Assembly (NCBI RefSeq): GCF_038002225.1
Contig: NZ_JBBOCA010000001.1
Coordinates: 5,270,001-5,334,000, forward strand
Source: Paenibacillus sp. FSL R7-0204
GTDB taxonomy: Bacteria > Bacillota > Bacilli > Paenibacillales > Paenibacillaceae
DNA length: 64,000 nt
Direction: 5' to 3'
Shown: positions 52,475 through 62,458 of the stretch, piece after piece
How the letters are laid out: each line of letters begins with the position of its first letter
Numbering within the stretch: the first letter of the stretch is position 1
Notes under the pieces: model-generated
Database searches by the model: none
What the model saw: the letters and a program-made list of their open reading frames with translations, nothing else
What the model was told of the DNA's origin: nothing
Position numbers and translations under genes: made by a program

Positions 52475-53062
52475 ATGTTGAAACTATTCTCACCCCTTGA
52501 CGGTCTAATGTTCAATCAAGTGCTTCTAGAAGCCCATAAAGGAGTGAACGAACTGAAAGCCCAGTCGCCAGTACCACAACCATTCGCTGAACTACTTCAA
52601 GACTGCCGGAACAACCTGTTCCGTAAGGCATACTGTTATGTTAAAAACGAGCATGAAGCGCTAGAAATTGTCTCGGAGGCTACCTATAAGGGGTATCTTG
52701 CCTTCGGACGGATGAAGACACCGCAGTATTTCGAGACCTGGATGACCCGGATTGTCATCAACACCGCTATTGACCATCTTAACCGAAACAAACGGGTGAC
52801 TTACATGGAGGATCACCCGCAGAGCTATACCGGGGATGAGCATGCAGTTCCACTGGAAGAGAAGCTTGATCTGTACCAGGCTCTTGACAGACTACTGCCG
52901 GAAGAGAAGGCGTATATTATCCTGAAATTTTTTGAGGATCTGCGCTTCAGGGACATGGCGGACATTCTGGAGCTGCCGGAGAACACCGTCAAGACCAGGT
53001 TCTACAAGATAATCGGCAAACTGAAGGCTCACTTAAAGGATGGGGAGGTCGAGGGAATATGA
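52475..53062 (+). CDS. ECF-type RNA polymerase sigma factor (pair 2)
   Basis: A sigma-70 family factor of up to 195 residues. Region 2 is CYVKNEHEALEIVSEATYKGYL to FETWMTRIVINTAIDHLNR; region 4 is RFRDMADILELPENTVKTRF. The start is uncertain: ATG 52475 lies in the terminator tail without a ribosome site, whereas AAAGGAG at ~52548 would fit a rare CTG (52553) or GTG (52544). Its stop overlaps the anti-sigma start (ATGA). Confidence 0.83.
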   Translation: MLKLFSPLDGLMFNQVLLEAHKGVNELKAQSPVPQPFAELLQDCRNNLFRKAYCYVKNEHEALEIVSEATYKGYLAFGRMKTPQYFETWMTRIVINTAIDHLNRNKRVTYMEDHPQSYTGDEHAVPLEEKLDLYQALDRLLPEEKAYIILKFFEDLRFRDMADILELPENTVKTRFYKIIGKLKAHLKDGEVEGI

Positions 53063-53910
53063 CAGGAAAAGACCGCTATGCACAGATTGAAATTCCCGCA
53101 CAGCTTGGAGACATTCTGGAGGCAGCGCAGAGAAAGGCAGTGGCCCGGAGAAGAACAGTCCGGCTGAAACGATACAGCTCGCTGGCCGCAGCCATCATTG
53201 CCTGCCTGCTTGTCGTTAATATTCCTGATGTAGCAAACGCCCTGTCTAAGGTTCCCGTAGTCGGGAGCATCGTGAAGGTGCTGCAATTCGGGACTGGAGG
53301 CGAGCGTACCGACGGAGCTGCCGTGAGCACCGTTACTGCAGAGGATACCATCCGCATAGTATTCGATCAGGAAGGCGGTACAGCCGTAAGTGTGCCTTCC
53401 TATGCAGTCGACCAGAGGCAGGCTCCGAACCGTCTGATCTTCACCTTTAACGGTGTCCGCAGCTTCGATTACGATGCGCTGGAGCAGGATATCCTGGCCT
53501 CACCGCTGGTCAGTGATGTGTACAGAAATATCATCCTGGATGATTCCGCCATGCGGTTCGTGGTTGAACTGAAGGAAGGCACCCGACACACCCTTACCGA
53601 GTACAGCAATCCGGGTACGCTTGAGCTGAAGCTGACAGCAGAGGGAAAGGCCTCCGCACCTAAAGAAGTCTACTATGTACGCAGTGAAGGAATGCCGCAG
53701 GGAGAATCACTGGCTATCCTGGAAGAGATCTATCTGGATGACGATGTTACCTTCCTGAAGACAGCCTCTGGTGATTTCGCCGCTGTCATCGGCGGTTTCG
53801 CCACCCGTGAAGAAGCTGAGCAGAAGCTCGCAGCAATCTCCGCGCGTGAAGACTATGCCGGGAACCTGCGCGTGGATAGCTGGATGAGCAATGGACATCC
53901 GGACGATTGA
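53059..53910 (+). CDS. Membrane-anchored anti-sigma-like protein (pair 2)
   Basis: A 283-residue protein: ~35 cytoplasmic residues, one membrane helix (SLAAAIIACLLVVNIPDVANAL), then an extracytoplasmic part with beta-rich sequence and, from ~residue 235, a SPOR-like ending (FAAVIGGFATREEAEQKLAAI). This is the form of DUF4179/anti-sigma proteins, with the SPOR-like end possibly binding peptidoglycan. It overlaps the sigma stop, so the pair is translationally coupled. Confidence 0.75.
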   Translation: MTGKDRYAQIEIPAQLGDILEAAQRKAVARRRTVRLKRYSSLAAAIIACLLVVNIPDVANALSKVPVVGSIVKVLQFGTGGERTDGAAVSTVTAEDTIRIVFDQEGGTAVSVPSYAVDQRQAPNRLIFTFNGVRSFDYDALEQDILASPLVSDVYRNIILDDSAMRFVVELKEGTRHTLTEYSNPGTLELKLTAEGKASAPKEVYYVRSEGMPQGESLAILEEIYLDDDVTFLKTASGDFAAVIGGFATREEAEQKLAAISAREDYAGNLRVDSWMSNGHPDD

Positions 53911-54191
53911 CCGCATTCCCACAGGCAGGTTGTGAAGCAGCGGCCGCTTTTCATGCTTTACCCCATCCACTTTTTAAGGAGGGGCCAGACATGAAGGCGG
54001 CCTTTTTGTGCGGCCATTGCAGCTTCAGATGAAATTCCCTCTATACACCTGATGGGTGATCGCTCATCGTTACGGACTTATATGTAATGTATATGTCATT
54101 TATATGTATTGTATAATCACATATAATTAATTTTTATTAAATTTTTATGCATGTTTATGAATTTATTTTACATAAAAGTAAAATTATCATT
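53911..54191. other. Gap upstream of the asparaginase homologue
   Basis: The first part holds AAGCGGCCGCTT-like and GGCGGCC/GGCCATT hairpin-forming stretches near 53937-54020; the second part is very AT-rich with repeated TATATGT words (54077-54110). No gene is supported. Confidence 0.4.
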
Positions 54192-54221
54192 TTGACAATT
54201 ATAAAAAATGTCATATATACT
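54192..54221 (+). promoter_or_regulatory. SigA-type promoter of the asparaginase-like gene
   Basis: TTGACA (54192-54197) and TATACT (54216-54221) with an 18-base spacer, ~30 bases before the ATG at 54254. Confidence 0.7.
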
Positions 54222-54253
54222 TACACAGAAATCAAATTAAGAGGAGGTCACTT

Positions 54254-55396
54254 ATGAATCTTATGCACAAAAGAAGTCTAAGTCTCTTTACCACTCTGTT
54301 GGTTCTCTTCACCATGTTATCCTTCCCTTCTATCACGAAGGCCGCCGAAGTCACCACACCCGGGAGAATTATTCCCAATGTCGTAGTGGTCGGTGTCGGA
54401 GGAACCATTACCTCCACTTCTCCTTCCAGAGAGCTGTTTCAGACGTATGGCACGCCAAAGGTATCCATTAATGATATCATCCAAAGACTACAGCCCGAGC
54501 TATCCAAAATAGCCAATGTCACCAGTACAGAGCTAAGCAATATCAGCTCGGCGCAAACCACCTCCAAGGACTTATACAACCTTACCATCGCTATCGACAA
54601 GGAACTGGCCAACCCGGCTGTTCATGCTGTAGTTGTTACTACCGGCACCAACATCATGGAAGAGTTGGCTTACTGGACTGATCTCACTGTCCGCAGTCCC
54701 AAGCCTGTTATCTTCACCGGGTCCATGCGACAATCCAATACGATCTCCTTTGACGGAGAAGCTAATCTGCTGAATGCCATCCGGCTGGCTGCAAGTCAGA
54801 AAACCACTTACTATGGTACAGTTTTGATGATGAACGATGAATTCTTTGCAGCCAGGGAAGTTACCAAGACGGATGCGCTGCGCCTGGATACCTTTGACGG
54901 GGGCCGGTACGGCGCTCTGGGAACGGTAGATGAGAACCGGATTCGTGCGGTTCGTGCGCCAGCCCGCGTCAGGGATGCCGGAACAGAGAAGTGGAAAACT
55001 CCTTTTGATCTCAGTACGATCCAGCCGGAGGATTTGGCGAAAGTCGATGTTGTGTATAGTTATACAGAAGCCTCCGCTGCGCCCATTACGGCCTTGGCTA
55101 ATGAAGGGGTTAAGGGGATCGTAACTGCGGGTCACGGCGCAGGAGGCATCTCCACCGCACAGCAGGCAGCCCGTACGGCGGCTATCGAGAAGGGTGTCTT
55201 ATTCGTAAGTGCAACACGCGCGGGTTCAGGCGCAGTATATGACACTGGCGCCAAAGGTATCATCGGTGCAGGCGATTTACTCCCGCAAAAGGCAAGAATC
55301 CTGCTTCAGCTGGGCCTTACCTTCTCCAAGGACCAGGAGCAGATCCGCCAGTGGTTCTCTACCATTGGAATGCCGGATTACGATATGAGCAAATAA
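54254..55396 (+). CDS. Exported type II asparaginase homologue with altered active-site motif
   Basis: A 380-residue exported protein with a Sec signal (SLSLFTTLLVLFTMLSFPSI, cut near TKAAEV). It aligns with type II asparaginases: GVGGTIT (first catalytic Thr kept), REVTKTDA (catalytic Lys kept), and a strong C-terminal family match (PQKARILLQL). In the second motif, normally HGTDTMEE, it has TGTNIMEE: the catalytic Asp is replaced by Asn133, and His and the following Thr are also changed. The substrate-binding SQ pair is also not conserved. Either activity is reduced/different or the fold was recruited for another role. GAGGAGGTCACTT precedes ATG 54254. Confidence 0.8.
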   Translation: MNLMHKRSLSLFTTLLVLFTMLSFPSITKAAEVTTPGRIIPNVVVVGVGGTITSTSPSRELFQTYGTPKVSINDIIQRLQPELSKIANVTSTELSNISSAQTTSKDLYNLTIAIDKELANPAVHAVVVTTGTNIMEELAYWTDLTVRSPKPVIFTGSMRQSNTISFDGEANLLNAIRLAASQKTTYYGTVLMMNDEFFAAREVTKTDALRLDTFDGGRYGALGTVDENRIRAVRAPARVRDAGTEKWKTPFDLSTIQPEDLAKVDVVYSYTEASAAPITALANEGVKGIVTAGHGAGGISTAQQAARTAAIEKGVLFVSATRAGSGAVYDTGAKGIIGAGDLLPQKARILLQLGLTFSKDQEQIRQWFSTIGMPDYDMSK

Positions 55397-55448
55397 TAAC
55401 CGGCAGCTCTACAACTGACATTCAACTAGAAACATTTTGAGCGAAAAT

Positions 55449-55500
55449 ACAGAGCAGCGAGCCTCCAATCACAGGAGAATCGCTGCTCTGTTTAGCTTTT
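55449..55500. terminator. Bidirectional terminator
   Basis: ACAGAGCAGCGA pairs perfectly with TCGCTGCTCTGT around a ~19-base loop; TTTAGCTTTT follows on the plus strand. It lies between the convergent asparaginase and GH3 genes. Confidence 0.8.
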
Positions 55501-55577
55501 ACTGTTATAACATATGAGTGGATCAAGTCAGATCAGATCCGGCAAATACTCTTCCTTCATTTCTTATCTTCACACAC

Positions 55578-57860
55578 TCATTGAACCGAACCTGCTACCT
55601 GATTCAACTGGTCTAGCAGCTCGGGCAGCAGTTCCTCGTTCATCTCCCCTCCAACAAGGGACAAGAACGTGCGCAGCGGCAGATCCCGGAGCATGGCAGC
55701 CATCATCTCAGATGAAACGGCGTCGGAGGGTGCAAATCCCGTCTGCTTGTTTCTGTTTCTCAGCTGCTCAAGAATCGGTGCGGTCTTCGGATTGGCCATC
55801 AGCTCTCCAATCGTTGTATTGCGGTGAACCGGTGCGATGATTTCTTGCGTGGATTGAACTGTCACAGAAGTCCGGCTTGCAATATCCCGGGAGGAACTTC
55901 CGATCAGCAGTTCGAACTCACCTGATTCCACGTGCCAGTCGCTCAGGTCAACGTTGTAATAGGCAAAGCTCCGTTTATTTAGCGTAAACGTTACCGTCTT
56001 CGTCTCAAAGGGCGCTAATTCTACCTTCGTGAAGCCCTTCAATTCTTTCTCCGGACGAATAACGCTGGATTCCACGTCGCGGATGTACAGCTGAACCGTC
56101 TCCTTGCCGGACCGGCTGCCCGTATTCTTCACATCTACGCTGACTTGCAGCGTATCCCGGTCCGTAATCTCCTTCGAGGCCAGCTTCAGATTGCTGTATT
56201 CGAACGTTGTATAGCTCAAGCCGTAACCGAAAGGGAATAGCGGCTCGATATCCTTCGCTTCATAATACCGGTATCCGACGAACAATCCTTCCCGGTACTC
56301 AACCCGATCCCTTTCCCCTGGAAAATATGGATGTGACGGATTCTGCTTCACATGCTTAGGGAATGTCTCGGCCAGCTTTCCGCTTGGATTCGCGTCGCCG
56401 AACAGCAGGTCGGCGATAGCTCCCCCCAACGCCTGTCCGCCCAGGTATGCTTCCAGCACCGCCTTTACCCGCCCGAGCCAAGGCATAACCACCGGGGCTC
56501 CGTTGCTCAGCACCACTACGATATTCGGCTGGACGGACGCGACTTGTTCGATCAGGCGGCATTGATTCGCCGGCAAGTCCAGATGCTTCCGGTCGTAGCC
56601 CTCCGATTCATACCGGTCAGGCAAGCCGATGAACAGAACAACGGTTTGTGCTTCGCCCGCGATTCGCTTCGCTTCGTCCAGCAACACCTCATCACTGTCA
56701 TCCCTATCCAGATCATAGCCTTGTGCGAAAATTATCTCTGCACCTTCGCCTGCCGCTTTCCTGATCTCCTCTTGAATCGAATCAAGCCTGGTGGGATTCA
56801 CGTGAGAGCTCCCGCCTCCTTGATAACGTACCCGCTCCGACAACGCGCCGATGATTGCAATCTTACCCTTCTTCGCCAGAGGCAGCAGCTGATCCTCATT
56901 CTTCAGCAGCACCATCGTCTCCTGCGCGACTTCACGCGCGAGCCGGTGGTGAGCCTCTTTATCGTATGCAGTACCCGACTGCTTCTGGTCAGCAGCCTTG
57001 AAAATAACCGTCAACAGTCTCTCCACCGAACGGTTCAGGACCTCTTCATCGAGCTCCCCGCTTTCCACTGCCGCTATGATCTTCTTCTGCCCGATTCCAT
57101 GGCTCGACGGCATCTCCAGCTCCATACCTGCAGCAACGCTTGCAGCAGCTTCGTTCACAGCCCCCCAATCCGACACCACGATTCCCTCATGGCCCCATTC
57201 TTCCTTCAGGATAGAAGTTAATAATGCCTCATTCTCGGAGCAATAGGTTCCGTTCACACGATTGTAAGCAGACATGACCGTCCAGGGTTGAGCTTTCTTC
57301 ACAGCGATCTCGAAGCCGGTCAAATAGATTTCCCGAAGCGTCCGTTCATCTACGATTGCATCTGCCGTCATACGGCGATGCTCTTGGTTGTTCACGGCGA
57401 AATGCTTGATCGACGAGCCGATCCCCTGACTCTGTACGCCCTCAATATGTGCAGATGCCAGTTCGCCGGTCAGATATGGATCTTCGGAGAAGTACTCGAA
57501 ATTCCGGCCGCACAGCGGCGAACGCTTGATGTTCGCACCAGGGCCCAGCAGAATTGAAACCCCTTCTGCCTGAGCCTCCTTCCCCAGCGCTTCCCCGACG
57601 CTGCGAATCAATTCCCGGTTCCATGAGCTTGCCAATCCCGCCGCTGACGGATAGCAGGTTGCCGGCACGCTTTGGTTCAACCCTAGATGATCTGCCGCTC
57701 CAGCCTGCTTCCGAATGCCATGCGGACCGTCCGTCATCATAATTGAAGGAATGCCGAGACGCAGAACCGCCTTCGTCGTCCAGAATGTATCTCCGGAGCA
57801 TAGTCCCGCCTTCTCTTCAAGCGTCAGCTGTTCCACGATTTCACGGATATTTCTCCCCAT
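55578..57860 (-). CDS. GH3 beta-glucosidase-like enzyme
   Basis: A 760-residue enzyme of standard GH3 order: TIM barrel (about 1-270), alpha/beta sandwich (about 310-520) and a C-terminal fibronectin III-like domain (about 560-640), plus ~80 extra residues. The nucleophile Asp is in [13 protein letters not shown]. Lack of a signal peptide suggests action on imported beta-glucosides. ATG 57860 follows GAGGAGAAG. It is the last gene of the minus-strand GH3 cluster. Confidence 0.9.
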   Translation of the reverse strand: MGRNIREIVEQLTLEEKAGLCSGDTFWTTKAVLRLGIPSIMMTDGPHGIRKQAGAADHLGLNQSVPATCYPSAAGLASSWNRELIRSVGEALGKEAQAEGVSILLGPGANIKRSPLCGRNFEYFSEDPYLTGELASAHIEGVQSQGIGSSIKHFAVNNQEHRRMTADAIVDERTLREIYLTGFEIAVKKAQPWTVMSAYNRVNGTYCSENEALLTSILKEEWGHEGIVVSDWGAVNEAAASVAAGMELEMPSSHGIGQKKIIAAVESGELDEEVLNRSVERLLTVIFKAADQKQSGTAYDKEAHHRLAREVAQETMVLLKNEDQLLPLAKKGKIAIIGALSERVRYQGGGSSHVNPTRLDSIQEEIRKAAGEGAEIIFAQGYDLDRDDSDEVLLDEAKRIAGEAQTVVLFIGLPDRYESEGYDRKHLDLPANQCRLIEQVASVQPNIVVVLSNGAPVVMPWLGRVKAVLEAYLGGQALGGAIADLLFGDANPSGKLAETFPKHVKQNPSHPYFPGERDRVEYREGLFVGYRYYEAKDIEPLFPFGYGLSYTTFEYSNLKLASKEITDRDTLQVSVDVKNTGSRSGKETVQLYIRDVESSVIRPEKELKGFTKVELAPFETKTVTFTLNKRSFAYYNVDLSDWHVESGEFELLIGSSSRDIASRTSVTVQSTQEIIAPVHRNTTIGELMANPKTAPILEQLRNRNKQTGFAPSDAVSSEMMAAMLRDLPLRTFLSLVGGEMNEELLPELLDQLNQVAGSVQ

Positions 57861-57898
57861 AAACTTCTCCTCATTTCTGTTAAATGGTAGGCTATTCC

Positions 57899-60520
57899 TT
57901 AGCCCTGTGCCCTCTTAAGAATGACTTTGAGAAGATACCACACGTTCTTCTCCAGACGAACCCGCTCAATTCTTCCATCATTCACGCCATTCACAATGGG
58001 GAGAACATACGTGTCGTCGTTCGTACCAGGCGTCATCCAGCAATTCCCCGCCTGCACAGCTTCAACAATATCTGCGGTTTCATAAGAACCCCAATCCGTC
58101 ATGACATACCCGCCAAATCCGAATTCTTCCCGGAAGATGCCTTGAATCATCTCTTCGTCGGCGGCTGCAAACACACCGTTCACTGCGTTATACCCGGTCA
58201 TGATGGAATCCGGCTGATGGACTTCAAGCGCCACCTCGAAGGCTTTCAGATAGATTTCTCTCAGTGCTCGCTCCGGGATCAAGCTGTGATTGCGGTTGCG
58301 GACTGTCTCGCAGTTGTTCGCAACAACATGCTTCAAGCAGCTGGATACCCCGTGTTCCTCCAGACCTTTGCTGAAATAACCTGCCATCATGCCTGTAAGG
58401 TAAGGATCTTCGGAGAAGTACTCCGGATGACGGCCGTTAAGCGGATTCCGGTGAATATTCATCCCTGGAGCGAGGATCATATGAATGTTATTTTCCGTTG
58501 CTTCCTCGGCTATGACTCTAGCTACTTCATAGGATAATGTCGTATTCCATGAAGAGCATACGACAGTACTGGTCGGCATCCCTATATTCGGTTGTCTCAG
58601 ATTAACCCCGCTGTTGCCGTCGGCGACTACAAAAGGCTTCATATCATGGCGGTCCAGCAGGAATACCCTTCCGGCCTCGCCCTTCTCATGCATGCCCCAG
58701 CCGCTGGATCCGCACACAGACAATCGCGCCAGCTCTTCGTCTGAAAGCTGCTTCACAAAGCTGTCCAGCTGCTCCGGCCGCTGTATCACATCCGTATATT
58801 TAATGATGGTGTCCGGTACTTCTGCGGCAACCGGCAACTTATCTTGATATTTCGGACGATTCGCCTTCGGCGTAAGCTCAGTAGCATCCGTCTTTAACCC
58901 GGAGAAGACCCCTTGGGGATAAGTCGCTTCGGGATCAAGCTTCGACAGCGTCTGAATAGGAACTGGCGGGACCATTCGGTTAACGACTTTCTTCAGCGTA
59001 CGATTCTCTGCGAGCTCGAATTCTCCGGCTTTTTGCACATGCATCACTGATGTACCCGCCCAGATGATATAGCGGCCTTCTTCCATCAGCCAGCAAGCCG
59101 TATCGGGGTCGAAGGAAGCATAACGGATAATAGGTATATGGCAAATGATCTCCTGCGTTTCACCAGGCTTCAAGGCTTCCGTCTTGGCAAAAGCAATCAG
59201 CTTACGGAACGGCTTCTCCAGCTTTCCATCCGGTTCTTCTGCGTATACCTGGACGACCTCTTTCCCTGAGGTATTTCCTGTATTCTTAACCTGAACCTTC
59301 AATGTCGTTCCCTCTTGGCCATATTCCAAGCTGCTGATATTCAGGCCAAAGGTCGTATAGCTAAGCCCGAATCCGAAGGGGTAGGCTACCGCTTTCCGGA
59401 ATGTCTCGAAATAGCGGTATCCCACATAGATATCCTCTTCATAATAAGTGTCTACAAATTGAGGCAAGCTGCTGTTCAGAACCGGCTTCCCGTCCACAGC
59501 ATCATAGAAATTCCGGCTTGACGGATGATCGTAATAGTCATAGCTCCATGTATCGGGCAGCTTGGCTGAAGGATTAACTCTTCCGTCAAGAATTTCAACC
59601 AAAGCCAGCCCGCTGAACATCCCGGCAAATCCGCAGTTGATCAGCGCCTTGATGTTATACTTCTCCACCCAGGCCATATCCATCGGATACCCCGAATTCA
59701 CAATTGCAATCGTCTGTTCAAAGGTTCCGGAGACAGCTCTAATCATTGCTTCCTCGTCGGAAGACAAGTAATACTGGCCCGGGACGGCACTATTGTCCTG
59801 ATTTTCTCCGGATCTCCTGGAGATCACGATCAGGGCAACCTTAGACTGCCGGCAGGCGGATTCCAGAATCTCCTTGTCAGGCAGCGTTTCTATCCCGCTC
59901 TCATATAAGGCCTGAACTTCAGAGTTTAAAGTGAACCCGCTGTGCTCTTCGATAGCCCGTATCAAGTTGATCAGGTACCGGGGGTTGATTTTACCCGCAC
60001 CTACAGCACCTGAGCGAAAATCAAACAAGCCGGTACCGAACACATTTAGCAGCTCTCCCTTGCTCAGCGGAAGAATATTGCCTTCGTTCTTAAGCAGCAC
60101 AATGCCCTCTCTGGCAGCTTCCAGCGCCACCTGGTCATGCTCTTCATATCCGGACACGGGTTCTTTACGGGGCAGAGTCCTAACGTTGATCTCTTCCGGT
60201 TCCATCATAATTCCTGTCATATCAACGAATCCCTCAATACGAACCTTATACCCCTTTCCATACTCCCGCATGATGTGGCGTACAGGTAATCCAAGCACTT
60301 GTGTGTTTTTAAATTGTGTAAATGTACGAAACCAGACTATGTCCAGCTCGATATCATTCACAGTGACTTTCCCCTTTATGGTCTCGTTCATTGTCCTGCT
60401 GAGCGGAAGAACTATGCTTCCGGCATAGCTTGGGTCGAACATTGAAAATTGTCCATCCACTTCATCTATATCAAAAAAAACATCACCTTGTGTCATGACA
60501 ACAGGAACTTCTCTCTCCAT
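57899..60520 (-). CDS. GH3 enzyme with reversed domain order
   Basis: An 873-residue GH3 protein in which the domain order is swapped. The N-terminal ~100 residues are followed by the alpha/beta-sandwich half ([19 protein letters not shown] ... [15 protein letters not shown], about 125-340) and the fibronectin III-like domain (about 380-480), and the TIM barrel comes last (about 570-870). The nucleophile Asp is at about residue 809 in [15 protein letters not shown]. Reversed GH3 enzymes are known from Ruminococcus and Butyrivibrio. The start is ATG 60520 with AAGGAG 9 bases upstream. It is 38 bases from the next GH3 gene. Confidence 0.88.
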   Translation of the reverse strand: MEREVPVVMTQGDVFFDIDEVDGQFSMFDPSYAGSIVLPLSRTMNETIKGKVTVNDIELDIVWFRTFTQFKNTQVLGLPVRHIMREYGKGYKVRIEGFVDMTGIMMEPEEINVRTLPRKEPVSGYEEHDQVALEAAREGIVLLKNEGNILPLSKGELLNVFGTGLFDFRSGAVGAGKINPRYLINLIRAIEEHSGFTLNSEVQALYESGIETLPDKEILESACRQSKVALIVISRRSGENQDNSAVPGQYYLSSDEEAMIRAVSGTFEQTIAIVNSGYPMDMAWVEKYNIKALINCGFAGMFSGLALVEILDGRVNPSAKLPDTWSYDYYDHPSSRNFYDAVDGKPVLNSSLPQFVDTYYEEDIYVGYRYFETFRKAVAYPFGFGLSYTTFGLNISSLEYGQEGTTLKVQVKNTGNTSGKEVVQVYAEEPDGKLEKPFRKLIAFAKTEALKPGETQEIICHIPIIRYASFDPDTACWLMEEGRYIIWAGTSVMHVQKAGEFELAENRTLKKVVNRMVPPVPIQTLSKLDPEATYPQGVFSGLKTDATELTPKANRPKYQDKLPVAAEVPDTIIKYTDVIQRPEQLDSFVKQLSDEELARLSVCGSSGWGMHEKGEAGRVFLLDRHDMKPFVVADGNSGVNLRQPNIGMPTSTVVCSSWNTTLSYEVARVIAEEATENNIHMILAPGMNIHRNPLNGRHPEYFSEDPYLTGMMAGYFSKGLEEHGVSSCLKHVVANNCETVRNRNHSLIPERALREIYLKAFEVALEVHQPDSIMTGYNAVNGVFAAADEEMIQGIFREEFGFGGYVMTDWGSYETADIVEAVQAGNCWMTPGTNDDTYVLPIVNGVNDGRIERVRLEKNVWYLLKVILKRAQG

Positions 60521-60590
60521 TTCAATTTTCTCCTTCACAGATGTTTAGGATCGCAACGCGGAAGCGTCCAGTCCAATATATGGGTTCAAT

Positions 60591-60632
60591 CTCAATCAAA
60601 ACGGCCCTGGGATTTATTGCCAAGGCCGTTAC
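60591..60632 (-). terminator. Terminator after the solute-binding lipoprotein
   Basis: On the minus strand AACGGCCTTGG and CCAGGGCCGTT pair with one mismatch and are followed by TTGATT, 7 bases past the stop at 60639. Partial termination would make the lipoprotein the most abundant product. Confidence 0.65.
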
Positions 60633-60638
60633 ACCATA

Positions 60639-62348
60639 TTATTTTACAGCATCATACCATTCGTTAACTTCCTTCGTGATTTCGTCACCGCCGGAGGATT
60701 TCCACTTACTCACGAACTCATCGAAAGCTTCCACCGGCTTCTTCCCATATAGAATTTCGGTATAAGTGTCCATTTGAAGCTTCTTAAGCAGCTCGCTTCT
60801 GGATAACATCGTGTCTGTAGTTGGCCCCTGGAAATATTCAGGCACATCCGCAGACGTTTGTTCAGAGATTACAAGCAATGCCTTTCTTGTAGTCATGTCC
60901 AATGGACTAATATCACCCGATACGATCCCGACATTCGCCAAGACAGCCAGATCATTATTGGTCAATTTCTCACCTCTAGCCAGTTTGAGATCAACTGCCA
61001 ACATTTTAGATGGATACATGGCATAGCCGCCTGTCAGCGTATACTTGTCCGTCCCTATTTTGCCGCCGGGAATATCCTTGGTATCAGCGGTAGCCTTACC
61101 ATCTTTGATTACATAGTCGTAGCCCTCTTGGTAACCTTTGAAGATAAACGGATCGTCACTTTCATAAGCGGAAAACATCTTATTCTGGTAGTGGAATAAG
61201 GCTTGAAGCGCTTCATCCGAAATATCCTTGCTGATCAGGATAACACCGTTATAATTATCGCTGACAGTTCTCATATTCGTGCCATCGACCCCTTTAGGCA
61301 GCGGGTACGAGGTGAACATTGCATTCGGATTCGAGCCAAGCCCCAGCGCTCCCGGATAGGTCATAAACCAGCTTTGGCCGCCAATGATTCCAACCTTCCC
61401 CGCAGCAACCAGCTCCACCATTTTATTGATATCATGAAGCGCGACATCACTTGCAATATAACCCTTGTCTTTCCATTCCTTCAGCTTCGTTAACGCTGTC
61501 TTCACTGCAGGTTGAACAGATCCATTTTGAAGCTTGCCGTCTTCTCCCGGGTACCATCTTTCAGGAATCGCGCCAAACAATCCATAAATCCAGGAGGCAT
61601 CTCCGATGGCATAACCACTAACTTTATCCTTCATGCCGAACGCCAGCGCAACCGAATCCTTCTCTCCGTTGCCGTCAGGGTCTTGGTTCGCGAAGGCATC
61701 CATGACCTGCTCCAATTCCTCAACGGTCGTGGGAGCCTTCAAATTCAGTTTATCCAGCCAATCTTGGCGAATCCACATTGCAGATTGGGTGCCCATCGAT
61801 TTGTTGATGATCGGAATGCCGAATTTTTGTCCATTTCTGGTAAACGGCAGCCATGCCGTTTCACTCTCAGCCATCGCTCCCTTCCAGACCGGAGAGGCAT
61901 ACTTCTCAAAAGCAGCCCCCGCATCCAGCACTTTGCCGGATTCGATAAACATGTTCGCAACATCTTTATCGTAGACGACGAATACATCCGGTAATGTATC
62001 ATTGGCAGAAAGCATCAGCTTTAGCTTCGTATTGTATGACCCATCCGCCATTGCAGATCCCCACAAGGTTTCAATATTGACTCCAAGCGTATCTCTAGCC
62101 CAGCGCGTGTGTACATTATCAGACCAGCTCTCTCCTTCTCTGAAGCTCCCGGTCGGATCCTCAGCTCTGATCGTTTTTATGGTGACCGCAGGCTCAATCT
62201 TGCCGTTTACGATGTTCAACTCCGCTCCGGCCGTGCTCTTCGGACTTGCTGCATCCGAGTTTTTGTCTTGCGCGGAGCAAGCCGTCAGTGCTCCTAACAT
62301 GAGGACTGCTGCGAGTAATGCTGACAACTTCTTTCTTGTGTGATTCAT
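60639..62348 (-). CDS. Extracellular sugar-binding lipoprotein (LipO/family 1 SBP)
   Basis: A 569-residue lipoprotein with lipobox LTAC and a large family 1 solute-binding fold, as in Paenibacillus/Bacillus oligosaccharide ABC importers of the LplA/LipO type. No permease or ATPase gene lies in the window. The minus-strand leader (62349-62458) carries a possible -10 and a cre-like site. Flanked by GH3 genes, it should capture a beta-glucoside or oligosaccharide. Confidence 0.88.
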   Translation of the reverse strand: MNHTRKKLSALLAAVLMLGALTACSAQDKNSDAASPKSTAGAELNIVNGKIEPAVTIKTIRAEDPTGSFREGESWSDNVHTRWARDTLGVNIETLWGSAMADGSYNTKLKLMLSANDTLPDVFVVYDKDVANMFIESGKVLDAGAAFEKYASPVWKGAMAESETAWLPFTRNGQKFGIPIINKSMGTQSAMWIRQDWLDKLNLKAPTTVEELEQVMDAFANQDPDGNGEKDSVALAFGMKDKVSGYAIGDASWIYGLFGAIPERWYPGEDGKLQNGSVQPAVKTALTKLKEWKDKGYIASDVALHDINKMVELVAAGKVGIIGGQSWFMTYPGALGLGSNPNAMFTSYPLPKGVDGTNMRTVSDNYNGVILISKDISDEALQALFHYQNKMFSAYESDDPFIFKGYQEGYDYVIKDGKATADTKDIPGGKIGTDKYTLTGGYAMYPSKMLAVDLKLARGEKLTNNDLAVLANVGIVSGDISPLDMTTRKALLVISEQTSADVPEYFQGPTTDTMLSRSELLKKLQMDTYTEILYGKKPVEAFDEFVSKWKSSGGDEITKEVNEWYDAVK

Positions 62349-62386
62349 ACCGAACCCCCTGTAGTTGTTTTCTTTCTTACTCTTTG

Positions 62387-62404
62387 ATTATAAAATCGCT
62401 TTCA
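62387..62404 (-). promoter_or_regulatory. Possible -10 element and cre-like site before the lipoprotein gene
   Basis: On the minus strand TGAAAGCGATTTTA (62404-62391) matches the CcpA cre consensus at about 12 of 14 positions and overlaps TATAAT (62392-62387). The -35 is unclear. Catabolite control would suit the gene's function. Confidence 0.4.
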
Positions 62405-62458
62405 CTCCACAGATATAACGCATTCTTAACTTCAGATAACCTGATCCAAACATAGGTG

